Part shown: in pieces, positions 53,260-63,180 of the stretch
How positions within the stretch are numbered: the stretch's first letter is position 1
Layout: each line of letters starts with the position of its first letter
Assembly (NCBI RefSeq): GCF_029360705.1
Contig: NZ_JARKMX010000008.1
Span: 3,479,479-3,543,478 of the forward strand
DNA length: 64,000 nt
Reading direction: 5' to 3'
Source: Paraflavitalea pollutisoli
GTDB lineage: Bacteria; Bacteroidota; Bacteroidia; Chitinophagales; Chitinophagaceae
Made by a program: the position numbers and the translations under genes
Notes under the pieces: generated by a model
Databases searched by the model: none
What the model was told of the DNA's origin: nothing
What the model saw: only the letters and a program-made list of their open reading frames with translations

Positions 53260-55098
53260 CTATTGTCCACTATTGCCCTTCGTGAGTACATCCAAGATCG
53301 GTTTGTCAAGGCTGGGCAGCGATGGCTGTTCAGGGGTCAACAACTCCAGTACCACCAGTTCATTCTTTCCCTGCTTCAACCACTCCACCGGCACATATAC
53401 GGTTTGCTGTGGACCGATCGACCAGTAGCGGCCAAGATGATGGTCATTGATCCACACACTGCCCTTACCCCAGTTGCGCATGTCGAGATAGGTATCACCC
53501 GGTGTAGCCAGGTCAAACACGGCTTTCTTCACAACCGGCGCTCCCTTTACCTTAACCCCTTTCTTCAGTTTGACTTGATCGATGCGATCAAAAGGCAGCG
53601 AATACATTTGCCAGTTACGCAGTTCCTGTCCATTGAAACGCACGCCTTCCGTAATCCCCTTTTCATTCTTCAGCAGGTTGGGCCCAAAATTGATGCGGCC
53701 CATATTCTCCACCAGGATATCGATGGTTACCGTTCCGGCAGGCAGATCCACCTCCAGGCTATCCTGTTTCAGGCGCCTGTCCAATACCCCTACCCGCTTG
53801 CCATTGATGAACACCAGTCCATAGTCACGCAGCTCTTTGATACTGAGCATACCCTTACGGCCACCGGGCTGTTGCGTACGGTACAGCACATAGCCGTAAG
53901 CCTGTTTCAGTTTTTCGAAAGTAAGTGGCGTAGCTGCCTTCACTGGCGCCGGCAACACTGAAAAGATATCGGCAGACGTAGTAAACGTCAATGCAGGTAG
54001 CGTAATCGCCGGCTTGGCGGCAGGCACGGCCGGCAAGGTTTGCCCGGCAGGCAGGTTCTTCTGGATCATGCTGCGAAACAACATGAATTTATGCGTAGCG
54101 TTGCCCGCTTCATCGAGCGGTGCATCATAATCATAACTACTGGTTTGCGGTTCATAAAAACCGGTGTCGTAACAATTGGCACCATTCATATAGCCACGCG
54201 TGGTACCACCATGAAACATATACATATTCACCGACAGGCCTTCTGCCAACAGGTTGTCGAGCTTACCGGCATAGTCTTCTGCAGGCACTTTATGGTGCAC
54301 CACTCCCCACCAATCGAACCAGGCAGGATACCACTCGGCCACCATAAACGGGCCTTTGCCATTATGGTATTTCCGCACCAGGTCTTTCACCTGTTCGGGA
54401 CGGTCGAGCCCGTTTACCGTAGGCAGAAAGCCAGGCAGGTGCCCACGCACGACATCCTTGGCAGGATCGGAGGTATACAACAGGCAATCAAAACCTGCGT
54501 CCACAAATAGTTGCTGGTTGATAGCCAGGTATTCCTTGTCACCACCATAAGAACCATATTCGTTCTCAAACTGTACCATCAACACATTACCGCCATGTGT
54601 TACCAGGTACGGCGCCAGTTGCTTGCCCACCTGGCTGATATAGCTTTTATAAGCAGCGAGGTACTGCGGTTCGCGGCTGCGCACCTGTAATCCCTTAATA
54701 TTTTGTAGCCAGTAGGGGTAACCGCCAAATTCCCATTCCGCACATACATAGGGACTGGGGCGCAATACCACCCATAACCCTTCCTCCTGGGCAATTTTCA
54801 CAAAGGCACCAATATCGTTGTTGCCCGAAAAATCATATACACCCTGCTGGGGCTCATGCAGGTTCCAGAATACGTACGTACCAATCGTATTGATCCCCAT
54901 GGCCTTCGCCATCTTCATCCGATGACGCCAGGCTTCCTTAGGCACCCGTGGATAATGGATCTCACCCGATATCATCTGAAATGGTTTACCATCGAGCAGA
55001 AAATGCTCGTCCCCCAATTTGAAATCATGGGTTGCCTGTGCCGACGCCCATAGTTGCACACAAAATAAACCAACCACTAATACAATCCATCTGCGCAT
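53260..55098 (-). CDS. Glycoside hydrolase family 35 beta-galactosidase
   Basis: A 612-aa secreted exo-beta-galactosidase. The signal peptide ends ASAQA (about 1-22). The TIM-barrel opens with FQMISGEIHYPRVPKEAWRH. The acid/base Glu180 is in MVQFENEYGSYGG and the nucleophile Glu255 in FMVAEWYPAWFDWWG. A C-terminal jelly-roll ends with WKGSV-like strands (GKGSVWINDHHLGRYWSIGP). It is the last gene of the locus, 83 bp after the GH30 gene and with a small hairpin between, and probably removes terminal galactose. Confidence 0.95.
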   Translation of the reverse strand: MRRWIVLVVGLFCVQLWASAQATHDFKLGDEHFLLDGKPFQMISGEIHYPRVPKEAWRHRMKMAKAMGINTIGTYVFWNLHEPQQGVYDFSGNNDIGAFVKIAQEEGLWVVLRPSPYVCAEWEFGGYPYWLQNIKGLQVRSREPQYLAAYKSYISQVGKQLAPYLVTHGGNVLMVQFENEYGSYGGDKEYLAINQQLFVDAGFDCLLYTSDPAKDVVRGHLPGFLPTVNGLDRPEQVKDLVRKYHNGKGPFMVAEWYPAWFDWWGVVHHKVPAEDYAGKLDNLLAEGLSVNMYMFHGGTTRGYMNGANCYDTGFYEPQTSSYDYDAPLDEAGNATHKFMLFRSMIQKNLPAGQTLPAVPAAKPAITLPALTFTTSADIFSVLPAPVKAATPLTFEKLKQAYGYVLYRTQQPGGRKGMLSIKELRDYGLVFINGKRVGVLDRRLKQDSLEVDLPAGTVTIDILVENMGRINFGPNLLKNEKGITEGVRFNGQELRNWQMYSLPFDRIDQVKLKKGVKVKGAPVVKKAVFDLATPGDTYLDMRNWGKGSVWINDHHLGRYWSIGPQQTVYVPVEWLKQGKNELVVLELLTPEQPSLPSLDKPILDVLTKGNSGQ

Positions 55099-55131
55099 AC
55101 ACTATAATTCTTTAAAATGAATAAAATTTCA

Positions 55132-55163
55132 CCCTTGCCAGCTCAGTGACTGAACAGGCAGGG
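55132..55163 (-). other. Intercistronic hairpin between GH30 and GH35 genes
   Basis: CCCTTGCC at 55132-55139 pairs with GGCAGGG at 55157-55163 with one bulge, around an inner CAGT/ACTG-like pairing. The minus strand continues with TGAAATTTT, so it may be a weak terminator or an mRNA stabiliser. Confidence 0.4.
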
Positions 55164-55181
55164 AAATCGCCATCACTGGTT

Positions 55182-56723
55182 CTATTTCGATCCCACCACG
55201 ATGGTCATGATACTTTCTGGTTGAATGGTCACCACACCAGTCGCCTGTTGTTTTGCCAGGTGCTGTTCCGCACTGGTGGTATAGGTGGTGATTTGTTGTA
55301 TAGCTTTTGAACGGCTACCAGCAGTCTGCAAGCTGAGTTGCTTCGCTTCTTTACTACCGTTGACGACCACTGCTACCAGGTGGCCGCTCTTGCTATCGCG
55401 GTAGGCGGATACGTAACACTGTTCGGGTGCACCGGCCAGCGTGGCTTCTATCCTTTGCATGCCCGGCCTTACAAAACGGCTGTAATTGCCGAGTGCCCAC
55501 ATCATTTTGCTGTCGGAATAGTTGCCATCGGTTTTATTCCTGTCTACATACACCAGTCCGTCTTTGTAATCGTAAGCAGATATCGCCAGCCACCACTGCC
55601 AGGCGGTAGCATTGGCAACGGCCAGGTCGGTATGTATGGTGCGTGCCACGTACAAGGCAGCACGGATTCCCGTATCTTTTTTGTTGCCGTTGATCTCACC
55701 ATCGTTGTCTCCGAGGATACAATACTCCGATTGCCAGAAACGCAAGCCTTTAACCTCCCCCACTTTCGCAGCCAGTTGCTGGCGCAAAGCCACACCGGCG
55801 GCATACGGCGATGTACTGAAATAACTATGTCCCGCCAACACCTTGGCTACCTGCGGTATATTGCCCACATAGGTGGCGGGTTTCGTCACTTGAAAAAAAG
55901 CTTCCACCTGGTTGCCTCTGCCCGGCCTGTCATCATCCTTCAGCAGGTACTTGAGGTGGCCCGCTTCAGCGATCAGGACCTCCGTGCTTAACTTAGCAGA
56001 CTTCAACTGCATAGCGAGGGCTTTCGTTAGTCCGCTGATTTGTTCATTGGTATAAGGACAGCCTTCCTGTCCGCCATCGCTCCAATCCCACTGCGGCTCA
56101 TTGACCGGACTGATATAATTGAAGTGCACACCGGTCTGTTGCTGCAATCCTTTCAGGGCTTCCACCGTGTACAAGACGAATTTCTCGTAATGCTGACTGT
56201 CGATATTGGTCACCCCTTTTAGAGCGGTGAACGCTTTGCCATTGCGCGTGTACTGCACCGGCGGACTGTTGTAGAAAGCCAGGTAGTCCTTCACCCCTCT
56301 CGCTTTGGCCGCCTGGAGAAACCATTGCTGGCCTGCCTGGCGCCCAAAATTGTATTGGCCATTCTCCTCCAGGAAAGACTCGGCGCGGCGCCACTCGTCA
56401 CGGATACCGCTGGCCGCCCCCTGTTGGGTGCTGCCACCTCCCAGGTTGAAACGCCACATGGAAAGACCAATGCCCTTGGGTTGACCATTGGCCAGGGTGT
56501 CCATACTGAACAACCAGTCGGCGATCGCATTTCTTTTGGCATCGGGCCACTGACCCACAAACTGGCCAGCCCAGGCATCGGAGGCACTGAAGTTCTCGAT
56601 GGTTTGATAGGTTTTCCGGGTATCGAGCGTAAGCGTCATGGACCCACCGGACTGAGCGATAGCCGCACTGCAACACAGCAGGCTGCAAGCGGATACGAAT
56701 GCTGTAAGCGAATTTCTCTTCAT
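55182..56723 (-). CDS. Glycoside hydrolase family 30 enzyme (beta-1,6-galactanase/glucanase-like)
   Basis: A 513-aa secreted endo- or exo-enzyme. The signal peptide is 1-23 (AAIAQ). The TIM-barrel starts with YQTIENFSASDAWAGQFVGQ, with GIGLSMWRFNLGGG after. The acid/base Glu209 is in YISPVNEPQWDW and the nucleophile Glu333 in LRFWQSEYCIL. The C-terminal side beta-domain (VVTIQPESIMTIVVGS) is the normal GH30 sandwich. GH30 includes beta-1,6-glucanases and beta-1,6-galactanases; the neighbouring GH35 favours a galactan, but I cannot decide the subfamily from the motifs. Confidence 0.9.
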   Translation of the reverse strand: MKRNSLTAFVSACSLLCCSAAIAQSGGSMTLTLDTRKTYQTIENFSASDAWAGQFVGQWPDAKRNAIADWLFSMDTLANGQPKGIGLSMWRFNLGGGSTQQGAASGIRDEWRRAESFLEENGQYNFGRQAGQQWFLQAAKARGVKDYLAFYNSPPVQYTRNGKAFTALKGVTNIDSQHYEKFVLYTVEALKGLQQQTGVHFNYISPVNEPQWDWSDGGQEGCPYTNEQISGLTKALAMQLKSAKLSTEVLIAEAGHLKYLLKDDDRPGRGNQVEAFFQVTKPATYVGNIPQVAKVLAGHSYFSTSPYAAGVALRQQLAAKVGEVKGLRFWQSEYCILGDNDGEINGNKKDTGIRAALYVARTIHTDLAVANATAWQWWLAISAYDYKDGLVYVDRNKTDGNYSDSKMMWALGNYSRFVRPGMQRIEATLAGAPEQCYVSAYRDSKSGHLVAVVVNGSKEAKQLSLQTAGSRSKAIQQITTYTTSAEQHLAKQQATGVVTIQPESIMTIVVGSK

Positions 56724-56739
56724 GTAATGCCGGGTTTAT

Positions 56740-56780
56740 GAAAAACTGCCAGCCGTCGGCTATTGACGGCCGGCAGTTGC
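56740..56780 (-). terminator. Terminator between GH5 and GH30 genes
   Basis: AACTGCCAGCCGTC (56744-56757) pairs with GACGGCCGGCAGTT (56765-56778). The single mismatch on the plus strand is a G-U wobble in the minus-strand RNA, which is followed by TTTTTC. It lies 10 bp after the GH5 stop, upstream of the GH30 start. It would reduce expression of the last two enzymes or separate them. Confidence 0.75.
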
Positions 56781-56789
56781 TAAAATAGA

Positions 56790-58256
56790 CTATAGTTGCA
56801 CGATCTGCCACTGCTGATTGCGTGCTCCGCTATAGGGCCACTGGATCACCGTGCCACCATTGGCGGTGGAAGCACCATTCAGGTCCAGCGACAAACCACT
56901 GTTGCGGTTGATGATCTCGAAATAACCAAATCCCATATCGATGATCTGCCATTGCTGGTTATTACCGCCCCAATAATCCCACTGCACGATGGCGGTTCCA
57001 CCTGTGGTGGAACTACCATTCACATCCAGCCCCTTGTTGCTGTTGCGGTTGATGATGCTGAAATAACCGTTGCCCAGGCTGGTGATCTTCCATTGCTGGT
57101 TGTTGCCACCCCAGTAATCCCATTGTACGATGGCGCCTCCATTGGCGGTGGAGCTACCATTTACATCGAGCGCTTTATTGCTGTTGCGGCACACGATGCG
57201 GTACCAGGCTGCACTGCTGAAACTACCCAACGGCTGCGAAAGCGTTGTATTGTTCCAGGCATACTGCAACCGGGTAAGTCCCGAGGCATTGTTGGTCGTC
57301 AGGGTCGTGCCGCTCAGGGTAAGCAGGCTATAGGTATCGCCATTCCGCAGGCCGGGCCAGTATACACAACCCATACCGCGGCTGCGGATGCGGTTGGTGA
57401 GCCCCTGAAAGTAAGCGATTTCGCGGTCTGTACCGGCGGCACCCGTGTAGTTCTTACCGTTGGTCATCGGAATACCAAATTCAGTCACGATGGTGCGGTC
57501 GGGATAGGCAATGGATTCCACGGCCGATTCCCAGTCACCGACAGTATTGCGGTTGTTATCGAACCAGGTATAGTTGTGGTACGAAAGCAGGCAATTGGTA
57601 AACCGGCTATCGGAGCCCACCACGTTCACATCCTGCGCGTAGCCCGAACCATCGAGCACGATGCGGCCATGGGGTACGGATGAATAATTACTTAAGAAAG
57701 TTGCGTAAATGTTTTTAAGATCGGTAGCGCTGTAGCCATGGGGTTCATTGAACGGTTCAAGATATACCCGGCTATTGCTGCCGTACTTGGTAACGACGGC
57801 CTGCCACATGTTCCAGAACTGGGTGGTGTTGTCGATCGTACCATTGCGTGAACTCGCGCCTTCCCAATAGGCAAGGATCACGTTCATACTTTTTTCGAGG
57901 GCCGCATCGATAGCGCCGCAGTAGGCGGTCCACCAGGATTCCAATACAGTAGGTGGATTGATGGGGATGCGGATGGTATTGGCCCCTCTTGCCTGGAAGG
58001 CCGTTAGGATGTTGTTGGCTTTGGACTTGGTAGTTGCGTAGTTGTCGGAAGAAGAAAGACCACTGATGACGACCCAGCCGTCTTCGAAATTGTCGTCGGG
58101 ATCGGCCCAGTTCACTCCTTTGAAGCCACCTGTTGCCAGGGTTTGCACTTCTTCGGGAGGAGTAACGGTGTTGTTGTCAGCTTGTTTGTCCGAAAGGTTT
58201 TTGTTGCAGGCTACGAGCGCCAGCAGGATGATCACATAGCAGGATAAGTGTTTCAT
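56790..58256 (-). CDS. GH5 cellulase-family lipoprotein with ricin-B lectin domain
   Basis: A 488-aa surface lipoprotein. I chose the ATG at 58256 (MKHLSCYVIILLALVACNKN) because it gives a signal peptide with Cys17 in LVAC; the open frame to 58358 lacks one. The GH5 barrel spans about 45-340. The acid/base Glu171 is in YLEPFNEPHG and the nucleophile Glu259 in IVTEFGIPM. A beta-trefoil ricin-B lectin spans 350-488 with three QQW motifs at about 388, 435 and 482, 47 residues apart. It lies between SusD and GH30. The enzyme may cleave a beta-linked glycan on the cell surface; the subfamily is not determined. Confidence 0.92.
   Translation of the reverse strand: MKHLSCYVIILLALVACNKNLSDKQADNNTVTPPEEVQTLATGGFKGVNWADPDDNFEDGWVVISGLSSSDNYATTKSKANNILTAFQARGANTIRIPINPPTVLESWWTAYCGAIDAALEKSMNVILAYWEGASSRNGTIDNTTQFWNMWQAVVTKYGSNSRVYLEPFNEPHGYSATDLKNIYATFLSNYSSVPHGRIVLDGSGYAQDVNVVGSDSRFTNCLLSYHNYTWFDNNRNTVGDWESAVESIAYPDRTIVTEFGIPMTNGKNYTGAAGTDREIAYFQGLTNRIRSRGMGCVYWPGLRNGDTYSLLTLSGTTLTTNNASGLTRLQYAWNNTTLSQPLGSFSSAAWYRIVCRNSNKALDVNGSSTANGGAIVQWDYWGGNNQQWKITSLGNGYFSIINRNSNKGLDVNGSSTTGGTAIVQWDYWGGNNQQWQIIDMGFGYFEIINRNSGLSLDLNGASTANGGTVIQWPYSGARNQQWQIVQL
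56795..57215 (-). repeat. Three 141-bp in-frame repeats in the ricin-like domain
   Basis: The units coding for NSNKALDVNGSS-type and NNQQWKITSLG-type phrases recur every 141 bp (47 codons). The first two are almost identical in DNA; the third diverges more. Confidence 0.8.
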
Positions 58257-58328
58257 TACAATCGTTTTTTTATGATGAAGGTTTAATGCATCATTCCTGT
58301 ATGGGTGCGGATCATAGGCATTAATGGT

Positions 58329-58364
58329 GGCAGGGGCCCGGGCTCTCCACCGGGACACCCTGCC
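58329..58364 (-). other. Intercistronic hairpin after the SusD-like gene
   Basis: GGCAGGG (58329-58335) pairs with CCCTGCC (58358-58364), with an inner CCGG/CCGG stem. The SusD-like stop is at 58371, so the hairpin starts 7 bp past it. There is no T-tract, so it is more likely a stabilising or partial-stop element that keeps SusC/SusD messages above the enzyme messages. Confidence 0.5.
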
Positions 58365-58370
58365 TTTCCA

Positions 58371-60080
58371 CTAATAATTATCGTTTTGTTTCAACTTGTA
58401 ATTGGAGGCTTGAATTTCAGCACGGGGTATGGGCAACCAGTAGTGCTGTGTCAGGAACTTACGTCCATCCAGCGCCACTTTTGTCGCATACGTATACGTA
58501 GTGCCATTTTTGGTGATTGTTATGCCGTTGGCGGGTTTGTTCTCCGTTACATCGGCAATCTTCCAGCGACGTACGTCATAGAAGCGATGTTCTTCGAAGG
58601 CCAGCTCTACCCTTCTTTCGGAACGGATCAGGTCACGCATTTGCGCTTGCGATCTGCCAACAGGGATGGCAGGCATACCTACACTGGAGCGTGCACGTAC
58701 CAGGTTCACTGCCTGACGGGGCGTCAAAGTAGCACCGGAAGGGACTACATCTGGGCCACCCACTTCATTGGCTGCTTCCGCATAGTTGAGCAATACTTCC
58801 GCATAGCGGATATAGATCCAGGGCTGGAAGCCTGCATTACCCCATGGGTTTTGCAATGGATACGCATCGTTCATAAACTTCTTCAGGTAGTAGCCTGTTT
58901 TGGAAGTGTTCCAGTTATCAGGACCATCCTTACTATCCTTACCACCGGGTGTATAGGTGTCGATGGTGCTGCCGCGGTAAGAGGCGCCATTGTACAGGAT
59001 CGTGAAATAGAAACGGGGATCGCGGTTGGCATAAGGCTGTGCCGGGTTGTAGCTGGTGCCTGCATCTGTGATCGCCGATCCATCCATCATGCGATAGTCG
59101 TCGACCAGGTTTTGCAAGGGCAGGTTACCACCCCAGCCACCATAGCTATTGGGACCATTGGCGATCTCCAGGTGGGTATGGTTGGCATTCTTGGTATACA
59201 GACGGGCAAAGATGATCTCGTTGTTGCCGGTGGCATCGAGAAACAGCTTATCATATCCACCCTGGAAGAGACTGTATTTGTTCATCGCGATCACCGCCTG
59301 GTTGGCAGTTACGGCATCAGCCCAGGTACCGGTAGCATAGAGCGGGCTGGCGGCATACAATAATAAACGGGCTTTCAGGGCGAGGGCTGCTCCTTTGGTA
59401 GCACGACCCAGCGGCCAGTTGCCGTCGTTATCAGTTGGCAGCAGAGCAGCCGCCTGATCAAATTGACTTACCGCATAGTCGATGCTGGCCTTCAGCGTAG
59501 CACGCTGGAAGAGCGCATCGTTCTGCAGGTTATCACCCAGCTCGAGCACCTGGTCACCCATCAATACCACACCGCCATAGTTGCGGATCAGGTCGAGGTA
59601 GCGGAAGGCGCGGATAAATTGCAGTTCGCCTTTGAGACGATTCTTGCGCGCATCGCTCATCTTGATTTGTGTAAGTCCATTGAGTGCAAAGTTCACTTCG
59701 CGGATACTGCGGTAGCTGCGGGGCCAGATGGTGCCGGCCATACCCACGTTTTCGGGCGCCAGCAAACCACGCTGAATGGTCCAGGTATTGTCGTCGTTGT
59801 TGTAGATCGACTCATCCGTGATGGAGCTCCACATACTGTACTCCATACCACGTCCGAAACCCGGATCGGTACCATCCCCTTCTTTGTCCTGTAGTCGGGC
59901 ACCGATGTAGCGGTTCACGACAAACGCTTCAAACACCGTACTGTCTGCCAGCACCGCCGCTTCGGAAAATTTATCGGTCGGATTGATCTCGAGAAAGTTT
60001 TTCTTGCAACTGAAGAGCAGGGAACTGAGGGCCGCTGCACTGATTATATGGAATAATTTCTTGTTAAGCATCGTTCGCAT
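58371..60080 (-). CDS. SusD/RagB-family surface lipoprotein
   Basis: A 569-aa SusD-type glycan-binding lipoprotein. The signal peptide ends in LLFSC (Cys25) followed by Lys-Lys. It starts the mature part NFLEINPTDKFSE. Typical phrases are ALALKARLLLYAASPLY, PYANRDPRFYFTILYNGA, WIYIRYAEVLLNYAEAANEV and the C-terminal SERRVELAFEEHRFYDVRRW then YWLPIPRAEIQASNY. An ATG at 60071 is also possible. It is 7 bp from the SusC gene, same operon. Confidence 0.95.
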   Translation of the reverse strand: MRTMLNKKLFHIISAAALSSLLFSCKKNFLEINPTDKFSEAAVLADSTVFEAFVVNRYIGARLQDKEGDGTDPGFGRGMEYSMWSSITDESIYNNDDNTWTIQRGLLAPENVGMAGTIWPRSYRSIREVNFALNGLTQIKMSDARKNRLKGELQFIRAFRYLDLIRNYGGVVLMGDQVLELGDNLQNDALFQRATLKASIDYAVSQFDQAAALLPTDNDGNWPLGRATKGAALALKARLLLYAASPLYATGTWADAVTANQAVIAMNKYSLFQGGYDKLFLDATGNNEIIFARLYTKNANHTHLEIANGPNSYGGWGGNLPLQNLVDDYRMMDGSAITDAGTSYNPAQPYANRDPRFYFTILYNGASYRGSTIDTYTPGGKDSKDGPDNWNTSKTGYYLKKFMNDAYPLQNPWGNAGFQPWIYIRYAEVLLNYAEAANEVGGPDVVPSGATLTPRQAVNLVRARSSVGMPAIPVGRSQAQMRDLIRSERRVELAFEEHRFYDVRRWKIADVTENKPANGITITKNGTTYTYATKVALDGRKFLTQHYWLPIPRAEIQASNYKLKQNDNY

Positions 60081-60087
60081 TTTAAGG

Positions 60088-63000
60088 TTAGAACCGGACG
60101 TTTACACCCACATTGATGATCCTTTGCTGCGGATAGAATTGACCGCTGCCGCTGTTACCTTCCGGATCGTAATCTTTCACCTTCGTGATGGTAAACAGGT
60201 TGAAGGCATTGACATAGAAACGCACCGCCTGCAGGTGTACTGCACTCAGGGCCTTCCCGGCCAGGTTATACCCCAACTCCACATTCTTCAGGCGGAAGAA
60301 AGCAGCATTGTTGAGCCAGAAGGTGTTGTTGTACAGACCACCGTTCACAGAAGAGGAGGCACGTGTATCCACTCTTGGATAAGATCCATTGGTATTGGTG
60401 GGGCTCCAGCGATTATCGGCCCAGCTGCTGTAGAAATTACCTACTGTACCAGACTCGGGCAATACATACTGGCTCACCTTGGCCTGGCCGGCAAATACCG
60501 CCTGCAGGTCGAAGTTCTTGAAACCTACATTCAGTACAGTACCATACGTAATCAGCGGGATATTGCCATACTCGGTACGCACCTGGTCATCGGCCGTGAT
60601 CTTACCGTCGCCATTATAATCTTCATAGATCAGGTCGCCTGGTTGAGCACCACTGAGGTGAGGCGTCTTGTCGATCTCATCCTGTGTACGGAAAATACCG
60701 GTAGCCCTGTATAATAAATAGGTATTGAGCGGGTGACCGGTCTGGCGCTGATAATCCAGCACACCGGGTGCTTCGTCGATAAAATCGATCGTACTCTTCG
60801 CATACGTGAAGTTGGCGGTAATGCCATACTGCCAGTCACCCCGACGCTTGTTGTAACCCACGGTAGCTTCTACACCCTGGTTGCTAACCTTACCGATGTT
60901 CTCGGAAGGCACCAGCGGATCGGCCCCAAACGGATTCACGATACCAGATACAAAGGGAATGGAAGCATTACGCACCGCGAGGATATTGGAACGCTTCTGG
61001 TTGAAGTAAACGAATTCGAAGTTGAAGTCATTGAACAGCACACCCTCAATCGCGATATCCGCTTTACGTGCATCTTCCCAATGAATGTTAAGGTTGGCCA
61101 GTTTGGTAAGGTCCAGGCCCGGTACGATCACGGGACCGTTGCTGGTTTGTACCACCATCTGGTTCTTCAACGAGTAGTTGGTGAAATATTGGAACAGACC
61201 TACGTTATCGTTACCCAGCGCACCATACGAAGCGCGGATCTTGAGGTCACGTACAAAGTTCACGTTCTGGAAGAACGACTCTTTGGAGATTCTCCAACCC
61301 ACCGATGCGGAGGGGAAATAACCATACTGGTTGCCCTTAGGGAAGGTAGAAGAACCGTCGATACGCATTTGCAGATCGACCAGGTATTTTTCCTGGAAGT
61401 CGTACGACACTTTACCGAAATAACTTTTGCGCGTGAAGCTGTAGCTGCTACCGGTGTTGTCGCGATCGGTAGCGGCACTGCCACCCTGCGACAGTTCGGG
61501 CGTCAGCACACTGAGGAAGTTGATACGGTTAGCCGAGAAATTCTCCCGCTTTACCTGGCTCTGCTCATAACCTACAAACGCATTGAGGTTGTGATCGCCC
61601 CAGCCACGCTGGTAGTTGACCTTGATGTTGTAAGTAGCCTGGTTCATGTTCTGCTGCGACTCGTTGAGCTGCGCAGCATTGTTGTTGCCACCTACGATAC
61701 GGTTGTTGTAAGCACCGGTAGTCTTATCGTACGAATACAATATATAAGGAGTGGAAAAATTCTTACCAAATGTCCACGACTTATCGAAGGCAGCAAATCC
61801 ATCGATCGACAATCCCTTCACTGCGGAGATGTTATAGCTGCCCTTGAGGATACCATTGAATACCTGCGTGGGGTTGCGGTTGATACCACCGGCATCGGTT
61901 GCCATCATGACCGGATTGTTGCCTTCAATACCATAAGAGGGCAATCCGTTGGGATAGCGTGCAGGAATGGTGGAATAAGCGCGATAGATGGAACGGAAGA
62001 TATCGCCGGCACCAGCGGTGGGGAACTGACGGTCTTCTTCACGGCCCGAGAGATACAGGCTCACTTTGAAATCCTTCGTGATGTTCGCATCGATATTAGA
62101 GCGGAAATTGTACTGCTTGTATTTGGTGATACCATTGCGGTACAGGCCATCCTGGTTCAGCATACCTGCTGAAATGAAGTAGCGCACATTTTCCGAACCG
62201 CCCGTGACGGATACGTTGGCCTGGGTTTGCGGGGCCGAGCTCCGGAGGGTTTCTTTGGTCCAGTCGGTATTGGGATAGTTGATCGGATCGCTGCCATCGG
62301 CAAATTTCTGGATGTCGGTCGCAGAATACTGCTGGTTCATACCACCCGCCCTGTTGTTGTAATAGGCGATCTCGTTGGTGATGGTGGCGTAGGTAGCGGC
62401 ATCTGCCATTTTCGGCAGGCGCGTGGGAGAAGCAAAACCCTGGTTGAAGCTGGCGTTGATCACGGGTTTACCCGATTTACCGCGTTTGGTGGTAATTAAG
62501 ATAACACCGTTGGCCGCCCGGCTACCGTAGATGGCAGCAGAGGCGTCTTTCAGTACAGAGATGCTTTCGATGTCGTTGGGATTGAGGCGCTCCAGACCAC
62601 CGATCTGCCCCGGCACCCCGTCTACCACGATGAGTACATCGTTGTTGCCGGTGGTGGCCAAACCACGGATGGTGAAGGAAGAACCATCATAACCCGGCTC
62701 ACCGCTGCGGTTGTTGATCACCATACCGGAAAAACGGCCTGCCAGCGAATTCGAAAGGTTTGCCTGGGGGCTTTTCACCAGGTCGCCGCCCTTAACCACC
62801 GAGATGGAGCCGGTCAGCGTGGCTTTCTTTTGGGTATTGTACCCCACCACTACTACCTCGCCCAGGTTGGCGTCGATCGGGTCGAGCGATACCGTCAGAC
62901 TACCCGATTCGGGAACCGTCTGTTCTTTGGAAGTAAAATTTACGTGTGTGAAAACCAGGGTAGCGCCGGCGGCGGCCTGGATGGAGAACTTGCCCTGTTC

Positions 63001-63180
63001 GTCGGTCACGGCGACTGTTTGTGTACCTTTTACCGAAACGGTGACACCAGCAACTGGCGCATCGGCCGCTCGAACGGTACCCGTGACAGGTTGTTGGGCC
63101 CATAAGGAAAGACTAAATAAAGAGCATAGACTACAGAGCAGTAGCTTCAGGGGTATACCCTCTGGCAAGAATCGTCTCAT
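60088..63180 (-). CDS. SusC/RagA-type TonB-dependent receptor
   Basis: A 1030-aa receptor. The signal peptide is about 1-28 (SLWAQQ). A carboxypeptidase-regulatory-like domain follows (VTGTVRAADAPVAGVTVSVK). Then LGEVVVVGYN as the TonB-box-like stretch, a plug ending in SAAIYGSRAANGVILITTKR, and the barrel to INVGVNVRF. It is the first gene of the polysaccharide utilisation locus and follows the hybrid regulator gene, with the C-tract activator site between them. Confidence 0.95.
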   Translation of the reverse strand: MRRFLPEGIPLKLLLCSLCSLFSLSLWAQQPVTGTVRAADAPVAGVTVSVKGTQTVAVTDEQGKFSIQAAAGATLVFTHVNFTSKEQTVPESGSLTVSLDPIDANLGEVVVVGYNTQKKATLTGSISVVKGGDLVKSPQANLSNSLAGRFSGMVINNRSGEPGYDGSSFTIRGLATTGNNDVLIVVDGVPGQIGGLERLNPNDIESISVLKDASAAIYGSRAANGVILITTKRGKSGKPVINASFNQGFASPTRLPKMADAATYATITNEIAYYNNRAGGMNQQYSATDIQKFADGSDPINYPNTDWTKETLRSSAPQTQANVSVTGGSENVRYFISAGMLNQDGLYRNGITKYKQYNFRSNIDANITKDFKVSLYLSGREEDRQFPTAGAGDIFRSIYRAYSTIPARYPNGLPSYGIEGNNPVMMATDAGGINRNPTQVFNGILKGSYNISAVKGLSIDGFAAFDKSWTFGKNFSTPYILYSYDKTTGAYNNRIVGGNNNAAQLNESQQNMNQATYNIKVNYQRGWGDHNLNAFVGYEQSQVKRENFSANRINFLSVLTPELSQGGSAATDRDNTGSSYSFTRKSYFGKVSYDFQEKYLVDLQMRIDGSSTFPKGNQYGYFPSASVGWRISKESFFQNVNFVRDLKIRASYGALGNDNVGLFQYFTNYSLKNQMVVQTSNGPVIVPGLDLTKLANLNIHWEDARKADIAIEGVLFNDFNFEFVYFNQKRSNILAVRNASIPFVSGIVNPFGADPLVPSENIGKVSNQGVEATVGYNKRRGDWQYGITANFTYAKSTIDFIDEAPGVLDYQRQTGHPLNTYLLYRATGIFRTQDEIDKTPHLSGAQPGDLIYEDYNGDGKITADDQVRTEYGNIPLITYGTVLNVGFKNFDLQAVFAGQAKVSQYVLPESGTVGNFYSSWADNRWSPTNTNGSYPRVDTRASSSVNGGLYNNTFWLNNAAFFRLKNVELGYNLAGKALSAVHLQAVRFYVNAFNLFTITKVKDYDPEGNSGSGQFYPQQRIINVGVNVRF

